Shown here: positions 34,401 through 41,200 of the stretch, piece by piece
Position numbering within the stretch: the stretch's first letter is position 1
Layout: each line of letters starts with the position of its first letter
NCBI GenBank assembly: GCA_027382625.1
Contig: JAJKFJ010021211.1
Location: 1 to 44,957 of the forward strand
DNA: 44,957 bases
Direction of reading: 5' to 3'
From: Tetmemena sp. SeJ-2015
Lineage: Eukaryota > Ciliophora > Spirotrichea > Sporadotrichida > Oxytrichidae
Translations under genes and position numbers: made by a program
Notes under the pieces: model-generated
Told to the model about the DNA's origin: nothing
What the model saw: only the letters and a program-made list of their open reading frames with translations
Databases searched by the model: none

Positions 34401-36844
34401 CCTTCGTGGTTGGGAAAATATTTAATTGCTAAAACTTGTTCAAAATTTACTCTCGTAATATTATGAATTCTCTCTCTGGTTGAAACTTTTAGCTTAATGT
34501 GAACAATTTCTAATTTATTTATCATTCCATTTAAATCAACTCATTCCTTATGATAGTACTAAAAACATCATAATCAGAAGTGAATTAGCTCAAACCACTA
34601 TAAGAAACTTATCAGAGCTCTAAACTTATAATATGATCTCATAATGATAATTAAAGCAGTGATAACTCCTAAATCTAGGGAAATTAATTTAACGCTTATG
34701 GGATTTATTTTAGATTTTAGAACAACAGCAATAGGTTTCTCAAGTTTATTTAGCATTCTATTATACTTTGATAGAGTAAAAATATCTTAATCTCAGAACA
34801 TATCGAATTCCATTTGCTGTGATTTGTTGTCTCTTTCCTCACTTCTAGACAATAGCTCACCTTCTCTTGGCTATTTAACAAGGCTCATGAATCATTTTTC
34901 TCCTGAATAAATATTTATTGATCATAAAAAAGTACAAATTGATCAAAAATTATTAATTAAATTATATAAATCTAGTTTGTAGGTTCTATACTCATGGCTT
35001 AATTATTAATGATTAGCATTATTTTTAGATTTTCTCTCTATTTTACTTAACTTACCCGATTTCAAATTTACCTGAGATATTAAATGTTGCAAATCCTAGC
35101 TAAACTTAAATCCAAATGTAATTATATCCAAAAATTATATTTAAGGTTAAATAATATATTTCTTCATTAAATTTATTGACTCTTGCAGTTGTATTTTCTT
35201 TTATGTATATTTATAAAATAAAAAGATGAATATTGCTACAGTTTCTGCATGATTTTGAGGAAAATTAAATAATTTGAGGAAAGTAATTGAAAATTTCTAA
35301 AAAAGCTGATTGAATATTTTTGTATGGGAATTTAAAGGTTCCCAGCTCTAGATAGATATAAGCTAAAACAAAAGTTCAAAACAATTTATGCTGCGTCTGG
35401 ATCAATAAACATCTATAATATCCATAATTAATTTAATAAATTTATTTATAATATTTTTTTAATATAATTACAGTGTAAAAAACAAATTAAATATTTTTCA
35501 TTTTATTTTTTGCAAATTAGTAGAGCGAGCTTAATTATGAGCATTTACATTCCTTTTTGTGCATTTTAGATGTTGATTATTATAATTGGAGACTTCTCTT
35601 ATTTTGTTACTTGTTCTTTTGAATATCAGGCATACTCTATGATGCCCACATATAGATTAAAAAATGAAAGTTGAAATCTAATTAGTAAGATGGTAAGCAT
35701 TAGAACAATTAATTTATTACAGAGTGCTAAAGCTACTTGTCCAATTAAGATACTAAGTCTATTATTTAACAGACTGCTCATAAATAAGATTCGATCCGCA
35801 TACAGTAAGTAATGCCGTAATTTTTCGCATAAAATTTTTCATCTTAATCTTAAAGCTATTTTTATCATCTTTTGCAATTTATGAATATAATATATCTAGT
35901 GATCTATATTTGCATAAGACAGCTATTAATGTTACTTCGATAATTTAATATAAATAATCGACAGATTTAGAATGGACTAAATGTATTTCCAGAAAATGCT
36001 TTCACTTTCAGTTTTAGCTAAGATTAGCCGCATTAGTTCACACAATTCTAGCTCTCTAGATCGAATGCTTCATCAATATCGCATAAAGGATTTATATCTA
36101 GAGACGGTGATTCCTTTTATTACATATATTATAAACAATTAAAAATAGTTTAACTATAAAATTTAGACAATAAAAAGTTATAAAGCTCCCAAGCTGGCTA
36201 AGACAAGGATAACTACTAGTTAAGCATTTAAAATAATCGCATACAGTGCACTCTCCATTCTCAGCAAAATATTTAAATAGCAAAAGAATTCGGAGGGCAC
36301 ATTTCACATTCGTGAGGATTAGACATTTTAATGATCATGAATTCATTTGCAATTTATTTTTTTATAAACTGCGATTGAAAACGTATAATTCCAAAAGCAA
36401 AATATCATTTATTATTTTCATTGAAGATAAATCTATCATCTATTAAAGTTCAACCTACATCTTTTTTTCTAGTTATAACTCTATTCAAAAATAAAAATGA
36501 AATATTTTTTTACCCCAGTCATTTTAAATATGATTTTATTTAGTTAAATAATTAAATTTGCGCAGGCCAAGCATTTCCCATCTTCACTACATATTGAGCA
36601 TGTTTCATGACAATCTAATTACTAGTTATGATCAAATTATTTACACTTATTCTCCAAGTTTCTCTTAGAGTTAGCTTCTTCTTTTTAAAAATGCCAATAA
36701 ACATAATATAAAAGAATAAAGTCAAGATCCCTCTTCAAATGTGTAGAAAGTTATTTCTTAGCATCTAAATAAGGAATAAAGGCTCTTGAGGACTTACATG
36801 ACTTTGGAGAGTAGGATAACAGCAAATAATAGTTGTCCCTTCAT
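18931..36844 (-). CDS. Array gene 2, complete: ciliate GCC2/GCC3 polytopic surface protein, IES-interrupted
   Basis: The only copy with both ends in the window. The candidate start at 36844 begins a hydrophobic signal peptide (MKGQLLFAVILLSKV). Furin-like Cys segments follow (36.7-36.16 kb), then many pectin-lyase-like segments (35.4-23.0 kb), the GCC2/GCC3 segment (22.77-22.5 kb), membrane helices (22.45-20.3 kb) and a basic, Gln-rich tail stopping at TGA 18933-18931. The left half aligns with gene 3 and the right half with gene 1, so the array unit is this whole gene. Putative IESs with pointers are at 28092-28110, 27915-27942, 24082-24477, 23444-23577, 23022-23396, 22671-22702, 22476-22489, 21412-21939, 21071-21232, 20890-20910, 20641-20694 and 18997-19031. 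Oddities are an in-frame TGA at 34249-34247 and a one-base shift near 24.54 kb, so decay of this copy is possible. The N-terminal joins are less well resolved than the C-terminal ones. Confidence 0.82.
19711..20640 (-). CDS. Gene 2 segment: last membrane helices and cytoplasmic tail, 307 codons open
   Basis: RPIFQLYAGLTLTVILMQLT, VIIKPYTNPTINILEQRLYF, SIISLLFGSLFFLSAEVTDQ, KTGILILIIFFNAKFLLLLL, then a tail: RALSKSLRNSIFRDSVKLGS, HAPREFSSFRKKAKKTKKGK, QMSKFTDDIRSEVKLIDHSF, and a Gln-rich stretch. The frame has no TGA from 20634 to 19713, though many TAA/TAG, which is strong evidence for the code. The last 40 or so codons (AT-rich) are probably IES beyond the true MDS edge. Confidence 0.85.
20641..20694 (-). 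other. IES, 54 bp, pointer ACATA (gene 2)
   Basis: ACATA at both edges; contains an in-frame TGA. Collapsing gives FLST-YRPIFQLYAG. Same site as the 1146 bp insert in gene 1. Confidence 0.82.
20695..21070 (-). CDS. Gene 2 segment: HPTITKYIFQLYNCQELD block and two helices
   Basis: LFTLHPTITKYIFQLYNCQE, DKNEFWLRYDIQVQCWSAKH, LNWSLGIGIPLI-LTLVIGAP (after a 21 bp IES, 20890-20910, pointer ATA), LLVFRQLYRERENLLEEH, KYKMAYQGLHKKSFYWEFII and a helix to INVFLST. The Q of AYQGL is TAA; gene 1 has CAA. The naive ORF ends at this TAA. Confidence 0.85.
21233..21411 (-). CDS. Gene 2 segment: membrane helix and basic loop
   Basis: LQFLVIVVCIIPFICIANLL then QYLYAKFKAYKQNSKNTIPI and KQNTLTKQRVILTLIVV. Ends at pointer AGTT of the 162 bp IES 21071-21232; collapsing continues IVV-LFTLHPTITKY. 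Confidence 0.8.
21412..21939 (-). other. IES, 528 bp, pointer TATT (gene 2 only)
   Basis: TATT at both edges; collapsing joins RILNPIRQGY to LQFLVIVVCIIPF in frame, matching the continuous SIRESNQRFLFFAIAICVIPF of gene 1. No gene recognised inside. Confidence 0.78.
22085..22475 (-). CDS. Gene 2 segment: first membrane helix and loop
   Basis: TGYGGNLCDICQKVNGVQLI, KLSNSECGECSSK, helix VSILTLIGFYLLYLVVLSIL, then FFNQRSKKQNE, the amphipathic loop INVLLRIATNYFQIISSAAA, FNLSLPSYLENFTNILDKIG and VSVQCLFDTSEYF. After this a TGA appears in frame at about 22069, inside AT-rich DNA. The last few residues before the insert are uncertain. Confidence 0.8.
22476..22489 (-). other. IES, 14 bp, pointer AAAA (gene 2)
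   Basis: AAAA repeated 14 bp apart. Removal joins DPDEQCK to TGYGGNLCDICQ in frame. Gene 1 has the same length at the same site (42483-42496). The standard-code ORF that begins with Met at 22493 is an artefact of reading through this insert. Confidence 0.78.
22490..22775 (-). CDS. Gene 2 segment: GCC2/GCC3-type Cys-rich domain
   Basis: ECQEGEIEINEECQPCEEGY, then after a 32 bp IES (22671-22702, pointer TTCTCT) SLQCSDCVPNADCPGKYEIV, PQQGFWRSSFYSTQVHECNN, KAVCLGKTISTSAKDPDEQC. Cys spacing and the GFWRSS motif place it just before the membrane region, as in gene 1. Confidence 0.85.
22671..22702 (-). other. IES, 32 bp, pointer TTCTCT (gene 2)
   Basis: TTCTCT repeated 32 bp apart; collapsing gives EEGYFS-LQCSDC. 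The gene 1 counterpart is 28 bp (43117-43144, pointer TCT). Without removal both copies go out of frame before the CSDC motif. Confidence 0.82.
22780..23021 (-). CDS. Gene 2 segment: IDSTSTIQV to DINNATINKL
   Basis: IDSTSTIQVRGLQNTSKVAG, NRQIQVKNGLVTFNQLILSE, IPGSQDIQFQVFSPQIQTEL, LQSILKDIDKVDINNATINK. Uninterrupted in table 6; six or more Gln are TAA/TAG. A one-base frame step separates it from the Cys-rich block. Confidence 0.8.
23022..23396 (-). other. IES, 375 bp, pointer AAT (gene 2 only)
   Basis: AAT at both edges; collapsing joins ISGNVYS to IDSTSTIQV in frame. Gene 1 is continuous at this point (GNIYSIDSTSTIQV). Together with the 134 bp IES it isolates a mini-MDS of only about 47 bp (23397-23443). 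Confidence 0.8.
23578..24081 (-). CDS. Gene 2 segments: SSSNAYIKTSNFS to ASGQALDLTIDKY
   Basis: SSSNAYIKTSNFSGNLAQEG, GAINLICSQ, intron, SQICEYEFEALQFINNTGYV, AGGAISTNLYWPTFVGGYQ, KFADNYLFYAPYGSDISSYP, RIVDMVGRRDNVASGQALDL. Conserved with gene 1 codon by codon; Gln at QVRIV is TAA here and TAG in gene 1. Ends at the TAT pointer of the 134 bp IES 23444-23577. Confidence 0.82.
23844..23986 (-). other. Gene 2 GT-AG intron, 143 bp
   Basis: GTAAGCTT donor and ACCTATTAG acceptor. It joins ICSQ to SQICEYEFEALQ. Same position as the 81 bp intron of gene 1. An IES with pointer TGT is the alternative reading. Confidence 0.65.
24082..24477 (-). other. IES, 396 bp, pointer ATT (gene 2 only)
   Basis: ATT at both edges; collapsing gives EGGA-LVASSSNAYIKTSNF in frame, matching the uninterrupted EGGAMVVSSSNAYIQTSNF of gene 1. 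The insert is extremely AT-rich with long T/A runs (24180-24390) and lacks GT-AG ends. Confidence 0.78.
24478..24600 (-). CDS. Gene 2 segment: NSRALTILQDSTL and LFEQLTSKLYLNEGGA
   Basis: Aligns with gene 1 (44275-44480). One base is missing relative to gene 1 between DSTL and SQSLFEQLTSKLYLNEGGA (near 24540), so the frame shifts; a TA-TA micro-insert or a real frameshift are both possible. The block ends at the ATT pointer of the 396 bp IES. Confidence 0.6.
25190..27030 (-). CDS. Gene 2 segments: five short pectin-lyase-like pieces
   Basis: 26935-27030 reads MFGIIESPLVTSQIINTTIN; 26405-26520 SNLYLENVVFITERNLFNLY then QSNVTMKNATF; 26000-26110 FIHMYNEDRNYVSSMSSTVI, then NGYYLHKL; 25790-25910 SQFELKNVYFSNITLQSQNS; 25190-25390 STFHLDSGNFTGVSKIGQEQ, VVMKDLSIRNSQFTNYSGNM. 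The first three match gene 3 at 2375-2475, 715-820 and 165-300. They are separated by AT-rich inserts of 100-600 bp; pointers were not determined. Confidence 0.65.
27721..28190 (-). CDS. Gene 2 segments: AGGMILEP to GVVNGIATVQNNGYFII
   Basis: AGGMILEPANIQRKDLALV, 19 bp IES, MNVTNMFVNNYYTYQTATF, TIRENAKLYLFDSYSNGTFT, KKRGSVVLADYR, 28 bp IES, YAYVLIKNSIFNSSQGFNGG, IFFAHYFSLVEIDNCKFINI, FGVVNGIATVQNNGYFII. The last part is a signature of the ciliate pectin-lyase-like surface family. Gene 3 has the same order (5111-3995), with IESs at both these sites and one more. A standard-code ORF across this region reads through the 28 bp insert into a wrong frame. Confidence 0.85.
27915..27942 (-). other. 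IES, 28 bp, pointer GATAT (gene 2)
   Basis: GATAT repeated 28 bp apart; collapsing joins ADYR to YAYVLIKNS in frame. Gene 3 has an insert of exactly the same length and site with an unrelated sequence and pointer ATCAAT (4495-4522). Confidence 0.85.
28092..28110 (-). other. IES, 19 bp, pointer TAAT (gene 2)
   Basis: TAAT at both edges; collapsing joins DLALV to MNVTNMF in frame. Gene 3 has 336 bp at the same site (4669-5004, pointer AAT) and yields DIALVMNVTSLF. No GT-AG ends in either copy. Confidence 0.75.
28500..28718 (+). other. GC-richer coding-like island, plus strand
   Basis: Plus-strand frame open from 28500 to TGA 28716-28718: KVSGTTFKHRTFNLRISKLD, LLRVDGSSLKHEVKLPNLNS, SLKWQQLPLQSSSFSKLN. 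G+C is clearly above the flanks. It lies between two gene 2 segments and has no counterpart recognised in gene 3. The minus strand also has an open frame of similar length, so strand is uncertain. Possibly an MDS of another nanochromosome. Confidence 0.4.
29095..29212 (-). CDS. Gene 2 segment: YELKFKDVTIFNNPSFRHEM
   Basis: YELKFKDVTIFNNPSFRHEM, YAGYFDAFLYEGNA. Gene 3 at 6711-6815 reads YELKFYNISVIDSLAFRHEM, YVAFFDDFEYEGNA, a clear paralog. Between this and the previous segment gene 2 has about 670 bp including a MITE (29444-29850), whereas gene 3 has only about 50 bp. Confidence 0.7.
29444..29850 (+). mobile_element. MITE family 2, copy in gene 2 gap
   Basis: Starts TATAACAGAGAATTTAATAA. The interior encodes DEDEEEEECEKHIS with a TGA soon after, then DTTKMIKEENHINFL. 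Inserted between two gene 2 segments that are almost adjacent in gene 3. Confidence 0.72.
29880..30505 (-). CDS. Gene 2 segments: TGIYVQEANSLNF and RDQKEAYLFKINKLNLDIN
   Basis: TGIYVQEANSLNFTNM at 30435-30500, then an insert of about 350 bp, then RDQKEAYLFKINKLNLDINN, TNSLIQQVYYTDSNANLLYF, NGFNHTKEEA at 29880-30082. Gene 3 (6870-7120) has TGIYVQQANILNFNNF almost adjacent to RDQKQAFLLRINKLNLDLNN. The insert in gene 2 is therefore much larger. Gln in LIQQ is TAA-TAA here and TAG in gene 3. Confidence 0.65.
30524..30793 (+). CDS. Opposite-strand ORF inside a gene 2 IES, conserved in gene 3
   Basis: Open in table 6 with TGA at 30791-30793: VPQSIKAKEQLKNADIILTD, VIKAQRFNRDLKNMDVKFND, EVLIDKAILDGDIFNDYTR and on. 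A plus-strand frame at 8574-8696 in gene 3's equivalent gap reads TDVLEDKIFYRYLKNRDLKF, DDRVLVNQTVLNCDILQHYT then TGA. About 40% identity with conservative changes suggests past selection on the protein. The frame is open upstream to about 30440 but overlaps the TGIYVQ segment there, so the start is unknown. Family not recognised; it could be an MDS of another gene nested in the IES. Confidence 0.5.
31500..31800 (-). CDS. Gene 2 segments: NISVANISISG and FTRKDLGDATSNIV
   Basis: Upper piece NISVANISISGTRSKLLEHS, FIYLSSHLF, then NITLSSCRFNK; lower piece FTRKDLGDATSNIVMLMGRD, EVFEDIP. Gene 3 (12240-12480) reads NISINNLSIEGNRNVLIDHS, FIYLSTHLQ, NITVDSCQFDN and FTSIVLGDDTTNLVTIIGGD. Junctions inside each copy involve small inserts that were not mapped exactly. 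Confidence 0.6.
31925..32010 (-). CDS. Gene 2 segment: VNASFINMLIASTYQQEG
   Basis: Short repeat unit, AVNASFINMLIASTYQQEGK; gene 3 at 12655-12720 reads VNASFNKLNVETDNQKEGR. The Gln residues are TAG/CAA. It joins to the NISVANISISG block downstream; the insert between (about 31800-31925) was not resolved. Confidence 0.5.
32198..32622 (+). mobile_element. MITE family 2, copy with the clearest left end
   Basis: Starts TATAGCTGAGAATTTAATAA. The interior reads DDEDDEECESHISLLRDATK, MIKEETSYYF then TGA. The 3' part CAACTCTCTGTTAATTATTTTAATC is shared with other copies. Confidence 0.72.
33395..33530 (-). CDS. Gene 2 segment: DRYIFEAWKNTTFYISNSNF
   Basis: EPNNNENDIDRYIFEAWKNT then TFYISNSNFIFNLALYG. 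Gene 3 counterpart at 13035-13130 reads DNDILRYFIEAWKNSTIQIS. Pectin-lyase-like repeat with the usual N-S-x-F turn. Flanks are AT-rich inserts on both sides. Confidence 0.65.
34155..34322 (-). CDS. Gene 2 segment with an in-frame TGA
   Basis: DSKGSVVLFNSSNSIDQNLP then NLL-stop-ATISMDKNSYF, VSANTRFILVNETYSISAP. The gene 3 homolog (13560-13740) aligns codon for codon and has CGA (Arg) where gene 2 has TGA at 34249-34247. Since TGA is the only stop in this code, the copy is either a germline pseudogene at this point or the base is an error. Confidence 0.65.
35150..35360 (-). CDS. Gene 2 segments: RAGNLQIPIQKY block and YIKENTTARVNKF block
   Basis: Upper part reads SRAGNLQIPIQKYSISFFRN, QLLSSN (35280-35350); lower part YIKENTTARVNKFNEE (about 35165-35215). 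Gene 3 has FRAWNNIIPVQVHIIGYSGN, IQLLSSNQ and YIRENTTTNLNKLI in one continuous frame (15985-16215), showing a small insert or shift between the two pieces in gene 2. Confidence 0.6.
36163..36258 (-). CDS. Gene 2 segment: second Cys-rich stretch
   Basis: NGECTVCDYFKCLTSSYPCL then SQLGSFITFYCL. Gene 3 matches with GICTQC and PCILKMGSQITFYCLNG at 16540-16690. A further piece, EMCPPNSFAIQ, is readable just upstream at 36260-36300. The exact joins between these pieces were not resolved. Confidence 0.6.
36553..36700 (-). CDS. Gene 2 segment: furin-like Cys-rich repeat
   Basis: NSKRNLENKCKQFDHNQQLD then CHETCSICSEDGKCLACANL. The C-x2/3-C-x2-C pattern is typical of furin-like repeats in ciliate surface proteins. 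Gene 3 has ECDETCLLCNAKQTCL at 17205-17285 in the same order. Several Gln residues are TAA/TAG. Confidence 0.7.
36798..36844 (-). CDS. Gene 2 first exon: start codon and signal peptide
   Basis: ATG at 36844-36842 followed by KGQLLFAVILLSKV, a good signal peptide core. A GTAAGT donor follows immediately at 36797. The acceptor was not resolved; the next coding is the furin-like block at about 36700. This is chosen as the start because it is the only hydrophobic Met-initiated leader upstream of the Cys-rich block and downstream of the gene 1 stop. Confidence 0.6.
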
Positions 36845-36849
36845 TCTTC

Positions 36850-38040
36850 AATTTAATACAATATTTTTTAATTTAATATGATGATGATGATGAAGTTTAA
36901 GTTAGAGTTGGTTAATTAAAAATTATAGCTTGAGTCACTAAATGCAGATCAAGTTTAAAGATATAATTCTATCTTTTAAAAATGAGAAGTATTCAATTTG
37001 CATATATTATGATCAATTTTATAATGAATTTTTATTAATCTTTTATTCTTAAGTTATTTTAGCTATAATTTTAGACATTAGAAATAAAGTAAATCGGTTC
37101 TTGTAAATGGCTCTAAATTAAAATCAATCTGACAATTTCAATTATTTATCAGTTTATCCCTTCAAATTTTACCCTTATAATATTTTCTGTAATTTAATTC
37201 TAAATCAAATCACATATTTAAATTTTTTATTTCAGATATTGAGTTATCAAAGCAATTTCATAAATTGTTTTCTAAGCATTTCTTTCTTAAAAACATTAAA
37301 TTTTAATATTAATTTTACTAGTCAATTATCCTTGGGAGATTATTTTAATTATCAAAAGTTATTGAATTCATTTTCAATTAAAAAGATGGGCATACTCTAA
37401 ACTTATCTTAAAATAAAATAAATATACCCCAAATAATTAGAGCTAGCAAGATAAGAAAACTACTGATAAGATATGACATGAGTCTGTTTCATTTTATTTT
37501 CATATTTTATTTTGAATTTTAAAATAAAAGTATAAAATACTTACAAATCGAAGTAAAAACATATTTGAATTCAAATTTAAGCTGAATAATTAATTATTCC
37601 TTTGACTTTTATCTAATTATCATCCTCTCGATTGATTTACTGAAAATTATTCTTCTAAGGTTAATTGATAATTCTAACAAGAATTAAGATTTTAAAATAG
37701 ATAACTAAATGGAGCTTATGAGAAAATAGTGAATAATCCTTAAAATATAATCGGAAAGAAATTTTCCATTTTGTTTACTATATTTGCAATATTTAATAAG
37801 ATAATTAATTTATAGTTTGTAGAACCTCTGAGTACTTAATTTTTAATCTTTCCTATTCTTTTTTATTATGGAAAATTATAGTAGAATTATAAACCAATTA
37901 GATTTAAGGTCTTAAAAACTCCAATCAATAGATTAGTATCTAATTTTAAAAATAAGGATATTGAAAAATGAATAATCTTTAAAGATAATTTAGCTAATTG
38001 ATTGAAATTACAAACATATATCAAGATATAATTTAAAAAT
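36850..38040. other. Intergenic region between gene 1 stop and gene 2 start
   Basis: About 1.2 kb, very AT-rich; no conserved coding block recognised on either strand. A (GAT)n-like run TGATGATGATGATGA lies at about 36880-36893. It should hold the 3' end of gene 1 and the promoter of gene 2, but no motif could be assigned. No telomere-like C4A4 repeat was seen. Confidence 0.4.
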
Positions 38041-38044
38041 AGTT

Positions 38045-38282
38045 TCACTTCTTCTATTCCTCTTAGCACTCAATTTCTTATCCAAAAGCTTCCATATAAT
38101 CAATGTTTAAAAATAATAAAACATTTATTAGTGCATAAATGTTGCCTTTACAGTTTTTATGATAACTAAATTAGCCCTTAGAAATAGAGGGACTAGGCTT
38201 ACGAGGCTGGAATTTAACATTAAATGTATTGTCATTCTAGCTTCTTGCCGATTTCTAAGTCTACCCTGTATTTTGCAAGTTA
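38045..38282 (-). CDS. Gene 1 C-terminus
   Basis: NLQNTGQTQKSARSQNDNTF, NVKFQPRKPSPSISKGQFS, then after removing 36 bp (38108-38143, pointer AACATT) GNIDYMEAFGQEIECQEEQ and TGA. Gene 2 has a 35 bp IES at the same spot with pointer AACCT, giving VNLDYLDAFDQEINAEEEE and TGA. The conserved acidic end and the matching stop codons define the gene end. Confidence 0.8.
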
Positions 38283-41200
38283 ATATATACACATTATTGA
38301 AAAGTTAGTTTGATTGATATAAGATTAGTTAAGTAAAATATAATGTTCATATTTATTAGGATCAAATTTTCAACTATAAGTTTATTTCCTTTTCTCTTTG
38401 ATTGTTTCCATTATAAAAGCATGGCGATGATATCTCTTTCTATACTAATTTTCTTTTTCGATAAGTGATTTTGGATAAATTGTTTAAATTATCTGTAATT
38501 TCCCTTGCTTTTCTCATTTTTTAAGTCTTAATTCCTCCAAACTTTATTCCTTCTTTGTACTTAGATAATTTGTAAAAAAATTAAAGAAAAGGGGGAAATT
38601 ATTTTTATTTTTATTTTCTTGCTTTTAATAAGCCTTATTTTTAATTCTCTTTTAACTCCTAATTTACCTTATTATGGTAAAATTACAATAGGGAAATAAA
38701 TAATTGAAGGGCTGTTCAAAAGTGAGAGGTAAGTATTTTCTTTCATCTATAAAATAATTATACAGTGAATTAAAAAATAAAAAACATTATCATTTATTAG
38801 AGATGAAAAATTATGAATAGAAGGCGCTTCTCTATATATCTGTTCAAGAAAATTGCACTTCTTTTTAAAAATAAGATAATTTCTCTAATAAAGTTATCTC
38901 AAGAAATTTAATTCACTAAATAATGTGCACTTTTAATTGTAAAATAGTGATTTTAATAAAGATATATCAACTAAAAATGCTTACAATCTATCTAAATTTA
39001 ATTTATAAGTTACTTAAATGATTCAATAAATTCTCAACTCTAATTCTAATTCCGATTATTTTTTCTCTTACTTTTATTATTCTGCTTGCTTAGTAAAACT
39101 TTATAATTTATCAACTTGAGAAGTAGAGTTTTTATTATGCACTCTTTTCTCCTTACTTCCAATATTATTCATGGACTTTGACTTTTGTTTTTGGAGTTAG
39201 ATATGTTAGAATTTTTAAATCTATTTGCCAATTTTCTTAACCTCCAAAATTTAGCTTGAAAATTCTATGGATGTGGGACTGCTATTAAATTCAGGCATTT
39301 TTTAAGTGACTTTGTTTTTTTATCTGTAAAATAGAAATGTAAAAGTTAAATCACTTTAGAAAATTTAATGTAAGGAGAATTGAAAGGCATTAAAATTCTC
39401 TAGATATATTTCACAAGTAGTAGAAATGGGATCTTTGTCTATCCCAGTAAACAAACTAAGAGCAGCAACAGAAATTTAGCATTGAAAAAGATAATCAAAA
39501 TTAGTACCGCAGTCTTAATTTGGTCAGTGATTTCCTCACTCAAAAAGAAAAGAGAGCCAAACAATATCGATATTATAGAAAGGAACAGTCTCTACTCTAA
39601 GACGTTAATAGTTGGGTTTTTATAAGGTTTTATAACTACTGATAGTTGCATTAGAGCCGCAGTCAGAGTAAGTCCTGAGTAGAGCTAAAATATTGGTCTG
39701 TATGTCTATATAAAAATTTGTAAACTAATTGTTTAGTTTTAATATTGTGAAGGAGTTTAAAGAAAAAGTTTCTTAGAAATTGATTCAAATCCTTCGTAGC
39801 TAATCCATTTTAATTAGTATGAAATTTTAATAAAAATTTGGGGGGGCCTTTCCTCGACAGTAAAATTTTATAATGAAAAAAGGTAAGAAAAAATATATTT
39901 ATAGGGTAATTTTCGCTCCTAAATCTGATTTTTTCCAGTTATAGAGGCCTATTCGAACATCTAAGGCTTCAAATTTTAATTATAATTTAGTCTCATAGAG
40001 GTCAGCTGCACCTAAATAAGATCTAAATTTTATGCTAATTTTTCGCTATTGTAAAATAAAATTTAAAGTTCAATTTTTAAAGAGTGAAACATTTCATGAA
40101 TAAATAACATTCTTCAGTTATAAGCTCAAAGAATTATAGCTGGAAAATTGAAGCATTAGTCCCCTAATTATGAAATAAGTTTTGGTTATATAAAAATATA
40201 GGTACTATTTCTAAAATAGCGCTTTAATTTTATTTTACAATAGCGAAAAATTAGCATAAAATTTAGATTTTATTTAGGTACAGCTGACCTCTATGAGACT
40301 AAATTAGGATTAAAATTTGAAGCCTTATATGTTCGAATGGACCTCTCTAATTGGAAGAATCAGATTTAGGAGCGAAAAGTATCCTATAAACATATTTTTT
40401 TCTTACTTTTTTTATTATAAAATTTTACTGTCGAGGAAAGGCCCCCCCCTCAAAATTTGTAATGAGTTAAAAAACTATTTGCTCTACAATTTTAAAATGG
40501 TTGCTTTCTTCTGAGAAAATTAAAATCTTCTTCACATTTAACTTTATAATTTTAAAATATCTCTTATGTCTCTTAATTTATTTGAAGTTTTTATTTTTAA
40601 TTTAATTTTGATAAATTAGACTTAAAAGATTTTTATTCTGAATTCATTCCTATCAAGTAATTAATTATAATGTTAAGCATGAGTTTTTAATTACCAGAAT
40701 TGCTGAAAAGATCTTATTTTTAAATTACTAGGATATTGTGTATTACTCATTCTTTAATTAAAAAAACTCTAACCTTAAATTCGATTTTCTTTTGGATTCT
40801 ATTCTATAATACCAAACTATTAAGAAAAAATGAGAAAAGACATTTAAATGTGCTTAGAAAGACATTGATTGAGATTAGGATAATTTTGAATCCAGTTAAG
40901 ATGAATTCCCAATAAAATGCTCTTTTATTTAGTCCTTGATACACCATCTTATATTTGTGGAGAATATTAACTTCATCCAAATTTTTCCTTCCTCTAAATA
41001 TTTGTCTAAATACTAGCAAGGGTGCTCCAATTACTAAAGTGATGATCTTAAAATATATAAATCAATGGGATTCCAATCCCTAAACTCCAGTTCAAATGAA
41101 TAGTAGACCAACATTCAATTTATAAATCATATCGCAGCCAAAATTCACTTTTGTCTAACTCCTGACAGTTATACAATTAGAAAATATACTTCGTAATTGT

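Noticed and set aside
36098..36307. Met-initiated ORF at 36307 as the gene 2 start with a signal peptide
   Set aside because: The leader is produced by a wrong frame over the CPPNSFAIQ piece; the Cys-rich frame continues upstream to the furin-like block and the better leader at 36844.
39841..39850. Telomere-bearing element ends (C4A4/G4T4)
   Set aside because: The G and C runs at 39841 and 40441 are not followed by A4 or T4 repeats, and no C4A4C4 unit was seen in the window.
40317..40514. Plus-strand ORF of 65 residues
   Set aside because: Lies in the right arm of the foldback element and reads into its C-run; no conservation as protein.
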